From assembly GCA_030595485.1 (NCBI GenBank), contig JAUVDE010000023.1, forward strand, positions 1-16,538: a stretch of 16,538 nt of DNA, given 5' to 3'. The notes beneath the pieces were generated by a model. It searched no databases. It had not been told where the DNA came from and saw only the letters and a program-made list of their open reading frames with translations. The position numbers and the translations under genes are program-made. Source of the stretch: Draconibacterium sp. GTDB taxonomy: Bacteria > Bacteroidota > Bacteroidia > Bacteroidales > Prolixibacteraceae. This document shows, piece by piece, positions 6,370 through 13,175 of the stretch. Position 1 is the first letter of the stretch, and every line of letters starts with the position of its first letter.

Positions 6370-7727
6370 TTTAACTCAGCAGCTAATTGGTCAGCAATGT
6401 TTCTACCTTGTTTAATACGGTCTGCCATGCCAATTCCATCACGAATATTTCCTGCCAGCATTAAGCCTTTAAATTCATTTTCTAAAGCAGAAATGGCTGC
6501 CAGTTTATCTTTCGATTCAAAACTATATTGTGGAATGGCGAAGGGGTAACGGAATATTTTTACCAGGTCAGGATTAAATTCCTGCAGACCCATCATTTCT
6601 TTAACTTCGCTGCTAACTAATTCCAAAAGTTTTTCATCTGAATAGTCAATTAGCTCAGGCTTGCGAACGCCTCCAACAAATACCGAAAGTAAAGCTCCTT
6701 CTTTTGGTGCCCGGTTTTTTAAAAACGACGAAAGCAATAAAACACCCAAAATATCACGTTTTTCCTCCGACGGAATTAGGCCTCCAAAGGACTTAATGGG
6801 AATACCCTTCCATTGTTTAAACCCCAACGTAACTTGCGTTACTTTGGCGTATCGCATTTCGTTTATTGTACTTATTTTTTCGCTTGGTAGAAATGGAAAA
6901 AGTGTAGCCAAGGAGTAAGCCCCGGCAGTTGAAATAACATGAGAAAAGGATTCGCTCTCAATTTCAAAACTTTTATCAATTGTCTGTTTTACAGAAAGTT
7001 CCTTGCAATTTAATGAAATATTTTCTTCACCAATATGTTTTATCAATGCCTTTACAAGATTTTCTAAACCACCTTCAGCAGAGAAAACTTCTTTGGTCGC
7101 TTTTTTTTCAAAATCACTTTTTGGTTCTCTGGATTTTTTAAAACCTCCTCCAATAAAACTACCATAATCTTGCTCCAATTGGTATAGTTTAGGAATGGCA
7201 TATTGGGTTACAAGTTTTTCTGGGTCACCGGAGTAAACACCCGAAATAAAAGGGTCAACCACATTTCGTAAAAATGTTTTTCCCATTCGACGACGGACCA
7301 AATCGGCAATTGTTTCTTCCGGATTGATTCCTTTTTTGCGGAAAGGTTCGCCTAATAATCGAAACTTATCTGTAAAAGAAAAGAGTGGGGTAGTGATGCC
7401 TCCCAGCAAACCTGATGGAATAGTGTGCCAACGGTTTTTCATCCAAATCCAGCGTGCCTTTGCATTTTCATCTGCAATTTCGAGGGTGCAATCATCTGCT
7501 AAATCTTCAAATAATTCTGCAGCTTCGGGGCGCGACATGGCCCCGGTATTTGGCCCCGATTCAAAAGTGAAACCATTTTCATGATGTGTTTGAATTACCC
7601 CTCCGGCATGCCCTGATTTTTCAAATACACGAAATTTAATACCGTGCTTATTTAGATAAAAGGCTGTGGTTAATCCGCTTAATCCGGCTCCGATAATGGC
7701 AATATTTGCAGATGACTTTTTGCTCAT
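6366..7727 (-). CDS. hemG: protoporphyrinogen oxidase (HemY-type FAD enzyme)
   Basis: A 453-residue flavoprotein that converts protoporphyrinogen IX to protoporphyrin IX. The N-terminal dinucleotide-binding fold is evident (IAIIGAGLSGLTTAFYL, G13-x-G15-x-x-G18), followed by the FAD contact EKSGHAGGVIQT. Family features follow: ESGPNTG, a mid-region typical of PPOX (FISGVYSGDPEKL) and a C-terminal FAD motif (LMLAGNIRDGIGMADRIKQG). It is the oxygen-linked HemY/PPOX type, not the flavodoxin-like HemG of E. coli; the symbol follows the TIGRFAM usage for this family (also called hemY). It starts one base after the hemN stop and overlaps hemH by 4 bases. Classic HemY uses O2, which contrasts with the oxygen-independent HemN encoded upstream. 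Confidence 0.95.
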   Translation of the reverse strand: MSKKSSANIAIIGAGLSGLTTAFYLNKHGIKFRVFEKSGHAGGVIQTHHENGFTFESGPNTGAMSRPEAAELFEDLADDCTLEIADENAKARWIWMKNRWHTIPSGLLGGITTPLFSFTDKFRLLGEPFRKKGINPEETIADLVRRRMGKTFLRNVVDPFISGVYSGDPEKLVTQYAIPKLYQLEQDYGSFIGGGFKKSREPKSDFEKKATKEVFSAEGGLENLVKALIKHIGEENISLNCKELSVKQTIDKSFEIESESFSHVISTAGAYSLATLFPFLPSEKISTINEMRYAKVTQVTLGFKQWKGIPIKSFGGLIPSEEKRDILGVLLLSSFLKNRAPKEGALLSVFVGGVRKPELIDYSDEKLLELVSSEVKEMMGLQEFNPDLVKIFRYPFAIPQYSFESKDKLAAISALENEFKGLMLAGNIRDGIGMADRIKQGRNIADQLAAELK

Positions 7728-7728
7728 T

Positions 7729-9105
7729 TTATAAGGCTTTCGAAAATTTCTGAGTTGCGTTTTTCATCATCGGGTCGAGACTTGCCGCAATGTTGCGGAT
7801 AAAATATTTCCCTAAATCTGAAATTGCAATTTCATCAGCTGTGAATGTAAGCAAACCATCGGAAACAAAATCCTTTAAACTTGTTTCATCATAAATAATA
7901 GTAGCTATTATTTCTTCTTCAGAAGTACTAAAAAGCTGTGCTACTTCTTTCCACGAAACGTAAAAATTACACATTACTTCGTTAATTACATGGCGAATTA
8001 TCTTTTGAGTTTTATTCAACACATAGCCTTTCTCAATGTTGAATTCACCGCTATTAATTCTTTCCACATAAGTGTTGGTATCCTTGGCATTTTGTGCGTA
8101 GGTACTATCTAATTGGCTAATGCCAGTTGCTCCAAAAGCATAAACTTGCCCGGTGGTTTCGCGGGTACAGTAGCCTTGAAAATTACGGTGTAAAGTTCGG
8201 TTTTCGAGTGCAACGTTTAACTCGTCGTCGGGTTTGGCAAAGTGGTCTAAACCAATTGCGTTGTAGCCATTTTCGGTTAAAAGATTAAAACCGGTTTCGA
8301 ACATGGCCAATTTTTTTTCTGCCGATGGTAAACCACGAGCTTCCAGTATTTTTTGAGACTTTTTCACCCATGGAACATGTGCGTAAGAAAAGGTAACTAA
8401 ACGGTCGGGAGAAACTTCAATGGCTTGTTTAATGGTTTCGGCAAAAGAGTTTTCATCCTGAAACGGAAGTCCGTAAATAAAGTCGAGGTTAACGCTGGTA
8501 CCGTCATAAGCACGAATCATTTCCACCAATTCTTCAACCGGAATTATTGATGCATCACGATTTACATTGTCCAGCACTTCTTGTTTAAAGTCTTGAATAC
8601 CAAGGCTAAATCGATTGAATTTTAAATCGACCAATTTTTTTATGTATGCTGCATCTAACATTGCAGGGTGGCATTCCATGGCGATTTCAGGTTTGTCAAT
8701 AAAAATAAAATTCTCGTGAATCACCTGCATAATTTCTTCCACCATAATAGGAGGAAGGGAATTAGGAGTTCCGCCTCCCCAATGAACTTGTGCCACTTTT
8801 CGGTCGGGATTCAGGTACTGTTTTACCATCAGAATCTCCTTTTTAAGCGCATCGACATAAACGCGCATTTTGTTGGTGTCGCGTGTTAAATGTGTGTTGC
8901 ATCCGCAATAATGACAAATTTTTGGGCAGAATGGAATATGAATATAAATTGAGATATTCTGCGTTGCTTCGTCGTTTGAAGCTTGAAGCCATTGCACATA
9001 GTCATCAGAAGTAAATTCCGATGAAAAAAAGTTTGCCGGTGGATAACTGGTGTATCGCGGAACCGGAATGTTGTATTTGTCTATTAGTTCAATTGGTAGT
9101 TTCAT
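7729..9105 (-). CDS. hemN: oxygen-independent coproporphyrinogen III dehydrogenase
   Basis: A 458-residue radical-SAM enzyme that decarboxylates two propionates of coproporphyrinogen III to give protoporphyrinogen IX without oxygen. The iron-sulfur motif is IHIPFCPKICHYCGC, with C60, C64, C67 and the extra C69 that marks true HemN rather than HemW. The N-terminal PVPRYTSYPPANFF and the later VHWGGGTPNSL and SLGIQDF segments also match HemN. Length agrees with E. coli HemN (457). I chose the ATG at 9105 because MKLPIELIDKYNIPVPRYTSYPP aligns with the family start; a frame-extending ATG at 9129 would add eight residues (MRGEKDNK) encoded mostly by the adjoining intergenic repeat. It is followed by hemG with a one-base gap. 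Confidence 0.95.
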   Translation of the reverse strand: MKLPIELIDKYNIPVPRYTSYPPANFFSSEFTSDDYVQWLQASNDEATQNISIYIHIPFCPKICHYCGCNTHLTRDTNKMRVYVDALKKEILMVKQYLNPDRKVAQVHWGGGTPNSLPPIMVEEIMQVIHENFIFIDKPEIAMECHPAMLDAAYIKKLVDLKFNRFSLGIQDFKQEVLDNVNRDASIIPVEELVEMIRAYDGTSVNLDFIYGLPFQDENSFAETIKQAIEVSPDRLVTFSYAHVPWVKKSQKILEARGLPSAEKKLAMFETGFNLLTENGYNAIGLDHFAKPDDELNVALENRTLHRNFQGYCTRETTGQVYAFGATGISQLDSTYAQNAKDTNTYVERINSGEFNIEKGYVLNKTQKIIRHVINEVMCNFYVSWKEVAQLFSTSEEEIIATIIYDETSLKDFVSDGLLTFTADEIAISDLGKYFIRNIAASLDPMMKNATQKFSKAL

Positions 9106-9118
9106 TTTATTATCTTTT

Positions 9119-9237
9119 TCACCCCTCATCCTGTTGGGAGCTCCCCTTACAAGGAGAGCCAGTTCAAATTAACGTATTTTCTTCACCTTAGAACGTTTTC
9201 CCCTTTGTAAGGGGAAATGGTAAAGCCAAAGGGGTAT
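9119..9237. repeat. imperfect palindromic (REP/MITE-like) intergenic repeat
   Basis: The stretch between the permease gene and hemN is a nested imperfect palindrome. ACCCCT (9121-9126) pairs with AGGGGT (9230-9235), and TCCCCTTACAAGG (9142-9154) pairs with CCTTTGTAAGGGGA (9202-9215) with one inserted base. The right arm is itself a small hairpin (TCCCCTT-tgt-AAGGGGA). This is the form of a folded, non-autonomous repeat. If transcribed with the operon it would form a large hairpin just before hemN. Confidence 0.6.
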
Positions 9238-9239
9238 AT

Positions 9240-10460
9240 TTAGTCTTCAACTTCATCACGTTCATAAAAACTCTTCTTAAAAATAAATGGTAACGCTACT
9301 AAAATAAGAATTCCTATTCCAATTTCAATTCCAAACAATCCACGATAAGTAATTGAATCGGCAATTTTTCCACTCATAATTGCAATTATTAAACTGCTTA
9401 AATGAGTTAGTACAATTTGTATAGTAAAGTCGGTACCCTCGCGTCCTTTGCGCACAATTTGCATACTCATTGTATACACAAACACCGACGACATGGCATA
9501 GGCTCCCCAAAGCAAGGCTACACCGATATAAACAAGGTAAGTAGCATGATTGGTATAAGTTAATCCGAAGAAATAGCTTGCCACCAAAACATTTACAATA
9601 GGAAACAACCAAATGGATTTTACAATACCACGTTTTCGGATAAACATCCCTGCCGGAATAGTCATTGCTACTCCACAGGCAGTTCCGAAAATACCTGAGA
9701 TAAAGCCAATTTCTTTAATGTCGTAACCCAAATCAACAAAGTAGGGTTTTACCATGGTTAAAATTCCAATAATTCCTGTATAAAAAAGAAATAGCAACAG
9801 AACATGACCACCAATTTTTTTTTGTCGGAAAAAGTAAATAAACTCCAGTGGCGACACATTTTTTTTGGAACGGTCGAGCTCTTTTCGATTTCGGGAATTG
9901 TATAAGGAAACAGGAATAAGTGCGAATAACACAAATAATCCGAGGCAACGTAAAAGCCACAACCAACCCCAATAATGATAAACAATCAATAAAACTCCGC
10001 TACCCATCATTGTGCCAATAAAATTACCAGCCGATTGCATGCTGTTACCCAAACTACGCTCTTTCTTTTTCAGAATAAGAATGGCAAAAGCATCGGTGGC
10101 AATATCTTGAGTTGCCGATGCGGTAAAGGCAATAACCATTAAAATAATTATAGTGGTAAAATCGGTTTGCAAATTTAAATAGCCGATGCTCATTATAATT
10201 ACTGCATAAAAAATCTCAGAAGAAATTATCCAGCGTCGGTATTGGCGAGTATTTTTACTGGTGCGGTCAACTAAAGGAGCCCACAGCATTTTTAAAATCC
10301 AGGGTAATTTTATAAGCTGAATATACCCGATGGATTCCAGCGAGTAGCTCTCCATACGCATAATCACCGGGATTACGGTTGAGAAAAAACTCATGGGAAT
10401 CGACTGTGCCAGATAAAGACTCAGTAGCGTGTAATATTTTTTGAATTCCTGTTGTTGCAT
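9240..10460 (-). CDS. MFS/PAT-family permease, AmpG- or RhtX-like
   Basis: A 406-residue protein with about twelve hydrophobic segments. Signature regions of the AmpG-type (peptide-acetyl-CoA transporter) branch are present: QSIPMSFFSTVIPVIMR (about 19-35), KMLWAPLVDR (57-66) after the second helix, and TQDIATDAFA (117-126). The same superfamily branch includes RhtX/FptX, single-protein inner-membrane siderophore permeases, and AmpG, which imports muropeptides. Here it lies directly downstream of a TonB-dependent receptor and upstream of hemN, so uptake of a siderophore or a tetrapyrrole is more likely than muropeptide import. Substrate and direction are inferences. The gene starts after a short repeat-bearing spacer, with no promoter box seen, which fits operon transcription. 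Confidence 0.85.
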   Translation of the reverse strand: MQQQEFKKYYTLLSLYLAQSIPMSFFSTVIPVIMRMESYSLESIGYIQLIKLPWILKMLWAPLVDRTSKNTRQYRRWIISSEIFYAVIIMSIGYLNLQTDFTTIIILMVIAFTASATQDIATDAFAILILKKKERSLGNSMQSAGNFIGTMMGSGVLLIVYHYWGWLWLLRCLGLFVLFALIPVSLYNSRNRKELDRSKKNVSPLEFIYFFRQKKIGGHVLLLFLFYTGIIGILTMVKPYFVDLGYDIKEIGFISGIFGTACGVAMTIPAGMFIRKRGIVKSIWLFPIVNVLVASYFFGLTYTNHATYLVYIGVALLWGAYAMSSVFVYTMSMQIVRKGREGTDFTIQIVLTHLSSLIIAIMSGKIADSITYRGLFGIEIGIGILILVALPFIFKKSFYERDEVED

Positions 10461-10467
10461 ATTAAAA

Positions 10468-10501
10468 AGTCAGAAGCTAGAAGTTGGAAGTCCGAAGTTT
10501 A
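10468..10501. repeat. degenerate heptamer tandem repeat
   Basis: Just upstream of the permease start the plus strand reads AGTCAGA, AGCTAGA, AGTTGGA, AGTCCGA, AGTTTA, that is four to five 7-base units of the form AGYYNGA, followed by GTCCGG. I recall repeats of this GAAGTCnGAAG type between genes in many Bacteroidota, without having checked. No gene is encoded. Confidence 0.55.
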
Positions 10502-10539
10502 GTCCGGTTTTCCAATTTCTGTTTTGCTTATAAATTTAG

Positions 10540-12642
10540 TTAAAAAGAAACTTTCAAGTTTACGCCCATTGTTGCAGGTCTTCCCGATTGAACGTATGAA
10601 TTTTTCAGCTGCCTAATTTCGAAATAATAAGAATTATAAGAGGTATCAAATATATTTTTACCCCAAATATCCAACTGAATTCTTCCGGTAACAAAAGAAA
10701 GTTTTGCATCAAGCAAGCCATAATAATCCTGAGAAACCGAGTTGTTTAAATCCCAGTAATGTTCTCCAACCCCTCTATAGTTTATGTTGGCAACCATTTT
10801 ATCTAAAAAGCTATTTTCGAATACAAATATTTTGTTTGCACCAACATTAATAGTTGAACGTGGCACATAAGGAATAGCATTGTCGTTGTAATTTAACTCT
10901 TCCGACACTACATAATCGCTAAATGTTGCGTGTGTATAGCCATACCCAAATGTAGTTTCAAAGTTTTTAAACGGACGAGCTTTAACAAATAATTCAAGCC
11001 CTTTACTTACCGATTCCCCGGCATTGACTTTCATATTTCCCCTACCTCCTGGAACGGGAACATCAATTTGCTGATCTTGCCAATCGATGTAAAACACAGC
11101 AGCATCGAAGTATAAACGGTGATTCAACATCGACGATTTAAAACCTAATTCGTAATTCCAACTGTTTTCCTGATCATACGAACGGAAATCGGAAATATCG
11201 ATGGAAGAGTTGGTATTAAAACCTCCTGATTTATATCCTTTTGAAACCGTTACATAGCTATTTAGCGATTTATTGAATTTATATTTTAAAGCTACTTTTG
11301 GCAATATCTGAGAAAAGGTTTCTTCATAGTTTTCTTCAACAGTGGTATTCATTGGTCCCCCATTTATTGCCATTGCTAAAGAATAATCAAGCTTATCTTT
11401 TTCCAAATCAAGCCTAATTCCTGCTGTTAAAGTCAGGTTTTTAATAAGAAAATCATTTAAGGTCGATTGGTGAAAAAGTGCTAAACCCGAAATGTCGAAA
11501 TCACTGCGGATATCTTGTTTCATTTTTGCGGTGTAAATGTCGCCAACCGTTTGCTGGTCCATATTCTGGTAAAAACCATAAGCACCAAATAACCAATCGT
11601 ATTTCGATTCTTTCACTGATTTAAATACCAATTCCTGCGAAAGCATGTTTTGCTTGTCGCCAGTGTGAAAATAGTAAATTGGAGCCGCAGTGTAATCTTG
11701 ATCGACATCCATTAAACCATCGTAGTAGGTATAACTTGTTGTTGAAAGCAATTCGAATACATCGTTACGATACTTTAAAACCAAACCGTTTGAAAACATG
11801 TCGCGTTTGTAGCCACTTTCGTCGTTGTAATTTACATCTCCGGCTGGGTTGCTTTCGATGTCGTACACGGCATACGGGAAACCGTACTGCTCGCTTTTTT
11901 CGTATGATGAAATGTTTTCCAAACTTAGTTTATCCGAAACTTGCCAAACTAAACGAAGCCTTCCACTTGCCGAATACTGTTCGTCTGCCTGTTTGCCATT
12001 AAATTCATTGGTAAAATAGCCATCGTGTTTGTTATAGTTACCGCTAATTGAGTAGCCAAATTTGTCACTAACTTTGTTGTAATGGTTAATGTTTCCATTA
12101 AAATATCCGTAGTTTCCGGCAGATACTGAAACATTGGTTTCGTCGTAATGAAGTGGCGATTTACTAAAAACGTTAATGATACCTCCCATGGTATTTCTAC
12201 CATAAAGTGTTCCTTGTGGTCCTCGTAAAACTTCAATACGTTCGATATCGAAAAAGTCGAAACCAAAGGATGTTTTTTCAGAAAACGGAACATTGTCAAC
12301 GTAAAGCCCAACAGAAGGTGCACCTAGGCGAGAACCAATTCCTCGAATAAATACCGGCGACTGCAGTTTCGAACCGTAATCGAGCATAAAAAAGTTAGGT
12401 ACTGTTGACGAAATATCGGCTAAAGACTTTATCTCATTGTTTTCAATCATTCGAGCCGAAATAAGTGAGATGGATGCCGGAACTTCTTTTATTTGAGGAA
12501 GTTCTTTTGGCGATTTAACGGTTACTTCATCAATAATTATATTGTCAATATTGGTTGTGTCGGTTATTATCCGAACATTTTGTGCGTGTGCTAAATTTGT
12601 AAATAATGCAACAAGTGCAATTGCAAATACAATTCTTATCAT
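10540..12642 (-). CDS. TonB-dependent outer-membrane receptor (iron-complex/siderophore type)
   Basis: A 700-residue outer-membrane transporter. The signal peptide is clear (MIRIVFAIALVALFTNLAHA, cleavage before Q21). A TonB-box-like segment follows (IIDEVTV, about 36-42), then the plug domain (about 50-165) with GLYVDNVPFSEK, IERIEVLRGPQGTLYGRNTMGGIINVFSK, and a 22-strand-type barrel ending in GVNLKVSF with the C-terminal Phe recognised by the BAM machinery. It lacks the N-terminal carboxypeptidase-like domain of SusC proteins and has no SusD partner, so it is not a glycan receptor. The LYGRNTMGGIINV plug motif and length resemble siderophore receptors of the FyuA/FptA kind. I see no clear FRAP/NPDL heme-receptor signature. 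It is the second gene of the operon and would pair with the permease downstream. Confidence 0.93.
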   Translation of the reverse strand: MIRIVFAIALVALFTNLAHAQNVRIITDTTNIDNIIIDEVTVKSPKELPQIKEVPASISLISARMIENNEIKSLADISSTVPNFFMLDYGSKLQSPVFIRGIGSRLGAPSVGLYVDNVPFSEKTSFGFDFFDIERIEVLRGPQGTLYGRNTMGGIINVFSKSPLHYDETNVSVSAGNYGYFNGNINHYNKVSDKFGYSISGNYNKHDGYFTNEFNGKQADEQYSASGRLRLVWQVSDKLSLENISSYEKSEQYGFPYAVYDIESNPAGDVNYNDESGYKRDMFSNGLVLKYRNDVFELLSTTSYTYYDGLMDVDQDYTAAPIYYFHTGDKQNMLSQELVFKSVKESKYDWLFGAYGFYQNMDQQTVGDIYTAKMKQDIRSDFDISGLALFHQSTLNDFLIKNLTLTAGIRLDLEKDKLDYSLAMAINGGPMNTTVEENYEETFSQILPKVALKYKFNKSLNSYVTVSKGYKSGGFNTNSSIDISDFRSYDQENSWNYELGFKSSMLNHRLYFDAAVFYIDWQDQQIDVPVPGGRGNMKVNAGESVSKGLELFVKARPFKNFETTFGYGYTHATFSDYVVSEELNYNDNAIPYVPRSTINVGANKIFVFENSFLDKMVANINYRGVGEHYWDLNNSVSQDYYGLLDAKLSFVTGRIQLDIWGKNIFDTSYNSYYFEIRQLKNSYVQSGRPATMGVNLKVSF

Positions 12643-12670
12643 GTTTTTTATTGAATAGAAATGAATAAAC

Positions 12671-12692
12671 TACTCTCAACAAAAGGAGAGTA
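12671..12692 (-). promoter_or_regulatory. hairpin between the small leader gene and the TonB receptor
   Basis: TACTCTC (12671-12677) and GAGAGTA (12686-12692) form a perfect 7-base stem with an 8-base loop, about 30 bases upstream of the receptor ATG on the transcribed minus strand. No T-run follows, so it is not a normal terminator. It could tune receptor translation or mRNA stability; this is inference. Confidence 0.35.
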
Positions 12693-12718
12693 AGACTAAG
12701 AAAAAAAAGGGTAGGGTA

Positions 12719-13054
12719 TTACGCTAAAACCGGAGGGGGTCTACCAAACAGAGCATTTTCCGCATAGTCTTGCGGAGATATTTTGTTAACACCAAAGTGC
12801 TTCCATTTCTGTTTTTCTTTAGCTCTGTCGAAAATATAACCAGGTATTTCATCCGAAAACGAGAAATAAAAACAGTTTGAATCTTCAGAAATTACTTCAA
12901 CAGAATTGTCGATATGAAGCTGAACAAAGTGCGATTTTTCGACCTGAGCTTTATTGTCAGCAGATTTGTTTACACCAAAAATTAGAAAATAGGCATAAAA
13001 CGCAACCATTGCGATATAGGGTATGTGCGTTGTAAAAATGCCAAACGTAAACAT
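12719..13054 (-). CDS. small membrane-anchored protein with C-terminal RPPP motif, unknown function
   Basis: A 111-residue protein that I do not recognise. It has one N-terminal hydrophobic segment (about residues 5-28, ending FLIFGVNKS) that is either an uncleaved signal anchor or a signal peptide, then a hydrophilic domain with HFVQLHIDNSVEVIS and CFYFSFSDEIPGYIFD (two beta-like strands), and the tail ENALFGRPPPVLA. The single Cys sits mid-domain. It is the first gene of the putative receptor-permease-heme operon, preceded by a -7 box and a CRP-like palindrome, with a 76-base spacer to the TonB receptor. A role in regulating, or accessory to, the receptor is suggested by position only. Confidence 0.7.
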   Translation of the reverse strand: MFTFGIFTTHIPYIAMVAFYAYFLIFGVNKSADNKAQVEKSHFVQLHIDNSVEVISEDSNCFYFSFSDEIPGYIFDRAKEKQKWKHFGVNKISPQDYAENALFGRPPPVLA

Positions 13055-13076
13055 AATTGGTTTTTATCTGAGCTGA

Positions 13077-13084
13077 CAAAGATA
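13077..13084 (-). promoter_or_regulatory. Bacteroidota -7 box for the small leader gene and operon
   Basis: CAAAGATA on the plus strand reads TATCTTTG on the minus strand, an exact TAnnTTTG. It lies 23 bases upstream of the ATG at 13054, giving a leader of about 20 bases. No TTG is present at the normal -33 position; instead a palindrome occupies that region. Confidence 0.6.
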
Positions 13085-13099
13085 GAAATATAATCGGGC

Positions 13100-13115
13100 T
13101 GTGTTGACCTACACA
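13100..13115. promoter_or_regulatory. candidate Crp/Fnr-family operator
   Basis: TGTGT-tgacct-ACACA is a perfect 5-base inverted repeat with a 6-base spacer, the geometry of a CRP site (TGTGA-N6-TCACA). Its centre is about 27 bases upstream of the centre of the minus-strand -7 box and about 40 bases upstream of the centre of the plus-strand box. It could therefore influence both divergent transcripts. Arms this short can arise by chance. Confidence 0.4.
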
Positions 13116-13143
13116 AATGTTTTACAGTATGTCGAGAAAAAAT

Positions 13144-13151
13144 TACATTTG
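13144..13151 (+). promoter_or_regulatory. Bacteroidota -7 box for the amidohydrolase gene
   Basis: TACATTTG is an exact TAnnTTTG, with TTTT about 19 bases further upstream in the -33 position. It lies 25 bases before the ATG at 13176 and so decides that start over an in-frame upstream ATG at 13101, which would lie ahead of the promoter. Confidence 0.6.
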
Positions 13152-13175
13152 TTCTTTCGCTTTAATGGATTTATT

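Noticed and set aside
9106..9129. Upstream in-frame ATG for hemN adding MRGEKDNK
   Set aside because: The extra residues come mostly from the repeat-bearing spacer, and the family N-terminus starts at the ATG at 9105.
10468..10501. CRISPR-like array
   Set aside because: The units are 7 bases, degenerate and without spacers.
11949..12323. 124-codon open frame within the TonB-receptor gene in another frame
   Set aside because: It shadows a well-supported receptor frame and shows no recognisable protein features.
13104..13130. Sigma-70-like TTGACC with a possible -10 downstream
   Set aside because: Spacing and -10 are poor, and Bacteroidota use TAnnTTTG boxes; an exact one lies just downstream.
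13101..13175. Upstream start for the amidohydrolase adding 25 residues
   Set aside because: It would bury the lipoprotein signal peptide and place the start before the TAnnTTTG box at 13144-13151.
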